From Bin87 sp965243255 (GTDB lineage: Bacteria; Chloroflexota; Dehalococcoidia; Lucifugimonadales; UBA3495), in NCBI GenBank assembly GCA_965243255.1, contig CBDEUH010000004.1, forward strand, positions 2,418,001 through 2,482,000: a DNA stretch of 64,000 bases. The letters are read 5' to 3'. Of the stretch, positions 59,635 to 64,000 are shown in pieces. Each line of letters begins with the position of its first letter. Positions within the stretch are counted from its first letter, which is position 1. Under the pieces are notes generated by a model. The model ran no database searches, was not told the origin of the DNA, and saw nothing but the letters and a program-made list of their open reading frames with translations. The position numbers and the translations under genes were made by a program.

Positions 59635-59857
59635 CGATTTCACCTCGTGCATTCTCATCACGTTCAGTCTGGCGGGAGCGCAGCCGTTCCAGACGCGCTT
59701 GTCGGAGCAACTCTCGTTCGTCCATGTACAGGCGCAGAGCCTCGCGCACCAGCTCGCTCATGTCGCGGCCTTCTTCATCCTTCACCCGCTGCACCTCTTG
59801 GTACAACTCCGGGGATAGGGAAAAGGTGATGGTCCTGGATATGCGTCGTGGGGGCAT
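59627..59857 (-). CDS. Ribbon-helix-helix (CopG-like) DNA-binding protein
   Basis: The 76-residue protein reads RRISRTITFSLSPELYQEVQRVKDEEGRDMSELVREALRLYM, the strand-helix-helix of RHH regulators, followed by a charged C-terminal helix. Its stop overlaps the recombinase gene start, so the pair is coupled. It may be a directionality factor or a repressor of the integrase. The ribosome site is poor and the start rests on the ATG at 59857. Confidence 0.85.
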   Translation of the reverse strand: MPPRRISRTITFSLSPELYQEVQRVKDEEGRDMSELVREALRLYMDERELLRQARLERLRSRQTERDENARGEIDE

Positions 59858-60031
59858 GGTCTTTTTTTCGCCTACTGATATAGTGGTTTGTCTTACATAT
59901 ATTATGCCTCACCCCGGACCCGCCGTCAATTACGCCCGGTCAGCAAACCCAACCGACAGCCGAGCTCGAATCCCCTACCATCACACAGGACTTCGTCCCG
60001 CTACCCGCACCACCGCCGCTGCTAACTCCCA

Positions 60032-60610
60032 CTACGCCCTTTCCTGAATGGCCGCCCGGAAATCGGGGTTCAGCATATAGGTGTTGATGTCCCGGTGGAA
60101 CTCCACCGGCCGCGCCAGACTGATGTTGCCGTTGTCCCGCTGCACCCGGCGCAGGGCGTGGCCGATGCTGATCTGGGTGGTGCGTATCGCGTCCACGGCA
60201 ATGCCCAGTTGCGCCGTCAGCGCTTCCCGGGTTACGCCGTCCGCGCCCGACGCTGCCAGCACCGCAACTAGGCGCCGCGCGGCATCGGTCATATTGCTCA
60301 CCAATTCGTTGCACAGGTGGCTGTCCCACTGAGCCGGAGTGGGCGGCGGCGGTTCCGCAGCTGGTTGGCGGCGCGCCGTTCCGCTAGCGCCGTTCTCCCA
60401 CAGCCGCCGGTAGCGGGAGGGCAGCTGCGCCGGCGCTCCCGAAGGCGCAGCTGCGGCCAATTCCGTCGCTGGCTCCGCCGATTCGACTTGCGGCGCAGCA
60501 ACGGCGATGGCTGCTTGCTTCACGCCATCCACTCCGGCGATGCGCCGCAGGGCGGCGATGGACCCCTCCGGGTCCCCCTCAATGTTGATGGTTACTGAAA
60601 TCGACGGCAT
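60032..60610 (-). CDS. Hypothetical protein with C-terminal winged-helix-like region
   Basis: I do not recognise the full 192-residue protein. It begins with a short alpha/beta stretch (MPSISVTINIEGDPEGSIAALRRIAGVDGVKQAAIAV), then a Pro/Ala-rich linker, then a helix-turn-helix-like segment (MTDAARRLVAVLAASGADGVTREALTAQLGIAVDAIRTTQISIGHALRRV). GGAGCCTGGT precedes ATG 60610; an extended -10 (TGATATTAT) lies about 45 nt upstream. It is probably a DNA-binding accessory of the island. Confidence 0.6.
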   Translation of the reverse strand: MPSISVTINIEGDPEGSIAALRRIAGVDGVKQAAIAVAAPQVESAEPATELAAAAPSGAPAQLPSRYRRLWENGASGTARRQPAAEPPPPTPAQWDSHLCNELVSNMTDAARRLVAVLAASGADGVTREALTAQLGIAVDAIRTTQISIGHALRRVQRDNGNISLARPVEFHRDINTYMLNPDFRAAIQERA

Positions 60611-60865
60611 ACCAGGCTCCGATAGTCGCGGCGGCGGCGAGCCTGCCGCCGATAATATCACGGCTTGTTGCTATACTTGCCCGCTGAAAGAACGCAACTA
60701 CAGGGGTGGCGCCAATTTGCCGAAGAGAGTGACCTGGCTATTGCTCAAGTTATCGTGGGCCAGTTGGTTCACATACTAATCACTGATCGGTTCGCCCCGG
60801 GTAGGGTGGCCTTAGCTCCCGAGATGACGATGATTGGTCAGGGCCGTTCAACCCTATCTTCACGG

Positions 60866-63800
60866 CTAACCGTCGGTGCCGTTGTAAACCAGCCTATAGG
60901 TGGCCGGGTACAAAACCAGGTTTTCTTGTTGCCGCATTTTTACTAGCTGACCGCCAGAAATCTCAACCGGAGCGCCGTCCACGTCGCTCAATATCAGGGA
61001 GTGTAAGCCGGGAGATTGTTGACAGAGGTCCCAGATTTCCGCCTCCAACTGTAGTGGTGCTTGCTGGATGCAATGTTCCTTGGGCCAGAAATACTGCACG
61101 ATCTCGCCCGATGCTGACCTGAACTCCCATGGGAAGGGATTTCCGGGAGTTCTTTCCAGCCAACTCCCCTCCGGATGATAGAATTTCCCAGTTCCGTTCA
61201 CCGAGAATCCCTTCGCAACTGCAAAGCGTTCCATGAAACTGGGCTGAGGCTGTCTTGGTTGCCGTGGTGGCCTGGGCGAAGGTTCATCGTGATCATTGTC
61301 TTCATCGGTCGGTGGTGAGTCTTCCTTATGCAGCTGGTTGTCGGTAGGTGGCCAGTCTAATGGCGGGTCAGCAACATCTGTCTCGCCATCAGGCTGCTCC
61401 GTCTCTCCAGTGGGGGTGACCGGTTCGGCTTCTTCGACAGCTGCCAACACAAAAGAGTTATCCAAGTACTCGTCTATGAAATCTTCGTCCCGTTCATAGC
61501 AGATCTTGATGGCATCGGCGATATCCTGTCTATCAAAGGCCCTGCCTATTTCCAGCGGAACCGCCTTAGCCATTTTTGGGAGTGAACTATTCTGCACATA
61601 CAGGATATGTCCTTGCCAACACACTTCTATTGTCCGTGAGGTTCCTGCGGGCTTACCGTCGATATACGGCACGGACTTAATGTCCCCGGCGACCTGCCAT
61701 CGAGTGTGCTCCAGTTGGCGGGCTACATTGCGAACCCGTTCCGTGTGCTCGTTATCGTCCAAGACAATTCGACCCAGCCCCTTGCCGAGGGAAACCATCC
61801 ATTGCTTCTCCAGAGGTTCCGGGAGTCCTGTTTGCCCCTGAAAACGTTCTTCGACCACATCCCCCAGTCTCAGCAAAGAGGAAAACGGGGGACTTTGGCA
61901 CGTTTCAGAGGGAAGTGGGCGGAGGTCTGCTGTTGCAGATTTGATCGGTGGAAATAGATGGCTCCACGGCACGAGCGACTGCATAGTAAGCGAGTGGTCC
62001 AAGGATTCAACCGGTACCCAATGTCCCTCAAGGTTCAGCCAATGGCCAGTGTCATTCCAAATACGACTAGGATAAACGGGTAATAGGCGCCGGATGCGTC
62101 TCGTCTGGGCGTCAGTTAGCTTGCCGCTGGAAGGCAAGCCCTGCAACCACTCAATCTCCATATCAGCCGTCGGACGTTCCGCCACTCCTATCTTTCGCCA
62201 AATAGCTAGTGTCCTTAGTGAAGGATGGATGAGCACTGCTTCTGGCAATTCGTCTTCGTCCGAGCTGAGGAAGACTTCATCGGTTTTCGCCCATTCGCCC
62301 TGATCGGTGAGGATCAACCTTTCGCTGGTGAACGCAGTCTTGATTTCTTGAACTTCTTGCGTGGAACACCGGTCGAATAGCTGGTCGAGGGAGTGGCACC
62401 ACTTTTGCACTTCAGGCAGAAGCGGGGTGTTGCTGCCGGCCAACGCCAGGAGCCGTTCCAAGAGCCGCTCCGGTCCCGTGGGTTTATCACGAACTCCCAG
62501 CAAAGCCAACAAGGGCCTGGTCGCCTCAGTGTCCAAGTCTGCCTTGACGAAAGGTTCAACGCCCAGCAGAGGCTCCGTTGCGGGCGTGCGCCTGAATAGC
62601 TCCGCCGGTTGACGGGGCTGTCCCCAGGTGTCTGTAAGGCAGGGCAGGTCGCGGAACCGGATAATCCAGTCAGGCAATAAGGGTTCCTGAGTTACATAGT
62701 GCATCCAAGTGTTACCCAACTGGGCTGCTCGGGCGGAAATGGCACCAGACCAATACGACGACGGTTGCTCCAAAATGCGATTCATCAGCGCTGCCCAGAA
62801 ATCGCCATTATCCTTGGCTAACGAATTCCAATGCTTCCAGTGGGTCGAATCAAAATCCCAGTCCGCAATCGAAAAGTTGTCGCGCTTGTAGTGAAAATAG
62901 GGTTTCCCCTCGAACCCACGCCGTCGCAAATCTCTCGTCAGACCTGCTCTGCTCCCTATGCGTCTAGTGATTTGTTCAAGCGGGACGAAAGTGCGGAGGC
63001 TGCTTCCGGGCGATATTATCCACCGCCGCCATTCATCGAAGGAGCACGTTTCAGAAGGATTGGCGTAGGCGTCATGTAGAACGTTCTTCTCGTACCAATC
63101 TGCATCTACGAACATATCCAGGTCGTTTTCGATGTCAGTTAGAATTGGTCCAGGCGCTATTCCTTGACCCTGGGTAACGAATCGAAAACTGTCAGGGACG
63201 GCGCTTCCGAGCTTTGCGGCGATGTGAGTCAGCCGGACATAGTCCTGAACGTCATGCGGCAAGTCTGGAGCAAAGAAGGCATCCGCGACTTTGCTCAATA
63301 TTCGGTCCGCGTTTGTTGGGTCGGACAATCCTAAAGCTGAAATACACCTGAAGGCCACCTGAACCTGTTCCTCCAAAGCTTCGTCGCTGGCTGTTTCCGA
63401 AGTCCGACGATTTCCTGCCAAAAAGCGAGTCCAATTGGGGTCGAGTGTCAAAAGAAAGGGGCTGAGGAATTCCCAATCTTCGGGCTTGAGACCCCGCCTT
63501 TCGCCGATCCGAACGACCTCGTTGGCAGCGAAAAGGACCTCCTTGCCCTGTGCCGGCACAATACGCAGGTCACCGCGATAGGACCGTAGTCTGATTACCT
63601 CGTCTGATAGGTATTCCCATAGGCGCATCAGCTGCCGCCATGTTTCTGGACAGGGCAGGCGCTTGTACTTCAGCGTTTCTAAAACCTGGGACTTGCTCAA
63701 GGCCTGTATATGCTCCCGGTCGGTCAGCTTCTTCCGGTCCCGTGGGCTGATATGCCGGGACAGTATTGGCAAGTTACCCCTGCTGAAGTTGGCAGTGATT

Positions 63801-64000
63801 TGTGCCGGCGACCAGACGTCCAGCAGTTCGCTGGGTACTGCCAGGCATCTCCAGGAAGATTCCAGTTTCTTGGTTTCAGTCAGCAGAAACTTCGTGCCTT
63901 TAATCCTTGCGTCAAAGCCCTCCTCAACGATGGTTCCGCAACTCCCCTCGATGGTCCTGTCTTCGCGGTCTACGGCAGGGAGAAACCCGTATGCCTGACA
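60866..64000 (-). CDS. Very large sacsin-like protein, C-terminal 1,045 residues; N-terminus beyond window
   Basis: The frame is open without a stop from 64000 to 60866 and has no fixed start in the window, so at least 1,045 residues are visible. The long repetitive middle (LLGVEPFVKADLDTEATRPLLALLGVRDKP, WAKTDEVFLSSDEDELPEAVLIHPSLRTLAIWRKIG) resembles the body of bacterial sacsin-N-type GHKL proteins common in defence islands. A Pro-rich spacer and a final domain (FYHPEGSWLERTPGNPFPWEF, LQLEAEIWDLCQQSPGLHSLILSDVDG) follow. The GHKL ATPase, if present, lies upstream of the window. Lower GC than the flanks fits a transferred gene. Confidence 0.65.
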   Translation of the reverse strand, partial: CQAYGFLPAVDREDRTIEGSCGTIVEEGFDARIKGTKFLLTETKKLESSWRCLAVPSELLDVWSPAQITANFSRGNLPILSRHISPRDRKKLTDREHIQALSKSQVLETLKYKRLPCPETWRQLMRLWEYLSDEVIRLRSYRGDLRIVPAQGKEVLFAANEVVRIGERRGLKPEDWEFLSPFLLTLDPNWTRFLAGNRRTSETASDEALEEQVQVAFRCISALGLSDPTNADRILSKVADAFFAPDLPHDVQDYVRLTHIAAKLGSAVPDSFRFVTQGQGIAPGPILTDIENDLDMFVDADWYEKNVLHDAYANPSETCSFDEWRRWIISPGSSLRTFVPLEQITRRIGSRAGLTRDLRRRGFEGKPYFHYKRDNFSIADWDFDSTHWKHWNSLAKDNGDFWAALMNRILEQPSSYWSGAISARAAQLGNTWMHYVTQEPLLPDWIIRFRDLPCLTDTWGQPRQPAELFRRTPATEPLLGVEPFVKADLDTEATRPLLALLGVRDKPTGPERLLERLLALAGSNTPLLPEVQKWCHSLDQLFDRCSTQEVQEIKTAFTSERLILTDQGEWAKTDEVFLSSDEDELPEAVLIHPSLRTLAIWRKIGVAERPTADMEIEWLQGLPSSGKLTDAQTRRIRRLLPVYPSRIWNDTGHWLNLEGHWVPVESLDHSLTMQSLVPWSHLFPPIKSATADLRPLPSETCQSPPFSSLLRLGDVVEERFQGQTGLPEPLEKQWMVSLGKGLGRIVLDDNEHTERVRNVARQLEHTRWQVAGDIKSVPYIDGKPAGTSRTIEVCWQGHILYVQNSSLPKMAKAVPLEIGRAFDRQDIADAIKICYERDEDFIDEYLDNSFVLAAVEEAEPVTPTGETEQPDGETDVADPPLDWPPTDNQLHKEDSPPTDEDNDHDEPSPRPPRQPRQPQPSFMERFAVAKGFSVNGTGKFYHPEGSWLERTPGNPFPWEFRSASGEIVQYFWPKEHCIQQAPLQLEAEIWDLCQQSPGLHSLILSDVDGAPVEISGGQLVKMRQQENLVLYPATYRLVYNGTDG

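Larger units (their letters stand above)
57982..64000. mobile_element. Left edge of a probable integrated island at tRNA-Ala
   Basis: The tRNA 3' end (58045-58057) is also the 3' end of a large serine recombinase gene. Downstream come an RHH protein, a small wHTH-like protein and a large lower-GC gene. This arrangement, an integrase abutting a tRNA, fits an integrated element. The other end and its duplicated attachment sequence are outside the window, so the boundary is one-sided. Confidence 0.5.

Overview
The window is 64 kb of GC-rich (roughly 60-65 %) bacterial chromosome with densely packed genes on both strands. Several traits point to Chloroflexota, perhaps a SAR202 or Dehalococcoidia-like lineage: a lipoprotein with a long Thr-Pro linker of the kind common in that phylum, many flavin, SDR, enoyl-CoA, MaoC, RraA and thiolase-type catabolic enzymes, two LLM-class flavin oxidoreductases, and frequent GTG/TTG starts. 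This is inference; there is no rRNA in the window to confirm it.

Layout. 0-12 kb: housekeeping and maintenance genes (partial biotin carboxylase, recO, a Xer recombinase), then a Vms1-like release factor (VLRF1) placed directly before mutS2, a DinB-methylase fusion, a beta-hydroxyacid dehydrogenase, a crotonase, a cyclophilin lipoprotein and an RraA-like aldolase. 11.5-13 kb: a VapBC45-like toxin-antitoxin pair followed by a roughly 300-bp repeat. 13-24 kb: tandem LigB-type dioxygenase paralogues, a TPP-riboswitch-controlled sodium:solute symporter, a metallopeptidase lipoprotein, MaoC, YbaK, MetE-core, OsmC and rhodanese genes. 24-38 kb: molybdopterin oxidase subunit, Nudix, methyltransferase, epimerase, two LLM oxidoreductases, a double-esterase polypeptide, an aminotransferase, gamma-glutamyltransferase, a pentapeptide-repeat protein and a HesB-like protein with a Gly/Cys tail. 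38-47 kb: second copy of the repeat, an ion channel with an aberrant selectivity filter, two SDRs, Uma2, TypA/BipA, MFS, a TlpA-like lipoprotein and Trm112-like genes, then a DUF7662-like gene beside a PIN gene broken by an in-frame amber codon. 47.8-53.4 kb: a run of six minus-strand genes (GMC oxidoreductase, VOC, SDR, NHL propeller, unknown, UGSC) whose last member reads through an in-frame UGA in the motif UGSC and is therefore a probable selenoprotein. 53.5-57.9 kb: Uma2/winged-helix/Cys-rich trio, FAD oxidoreductase, thiolase, DUF2283. From 57.98 kb: tRNA-Ala(TGC) with a large serine recombinase whose stop codon lies inside the tRNA 3' end, a ribbon-helix-helix protein, a small wHTH-like protein and a very large sacsin-like protein of lower GC running off the window. 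This looks like one edge of an integrated island.

The strongest points for follow-up are the UGSC selenoprotein operon, the VLRF1-MutS2 pair (a possible ribosome-rescue unit), the tRNA-Ala island, two repeat families (a near-perfect GGGGCGAAT palindrome at seven intergenic sites and a 300-bp element at two), and the potassium-channel-like protein that has lost its filter signature. All function calls come from reading motifs by eye; no database search was run.
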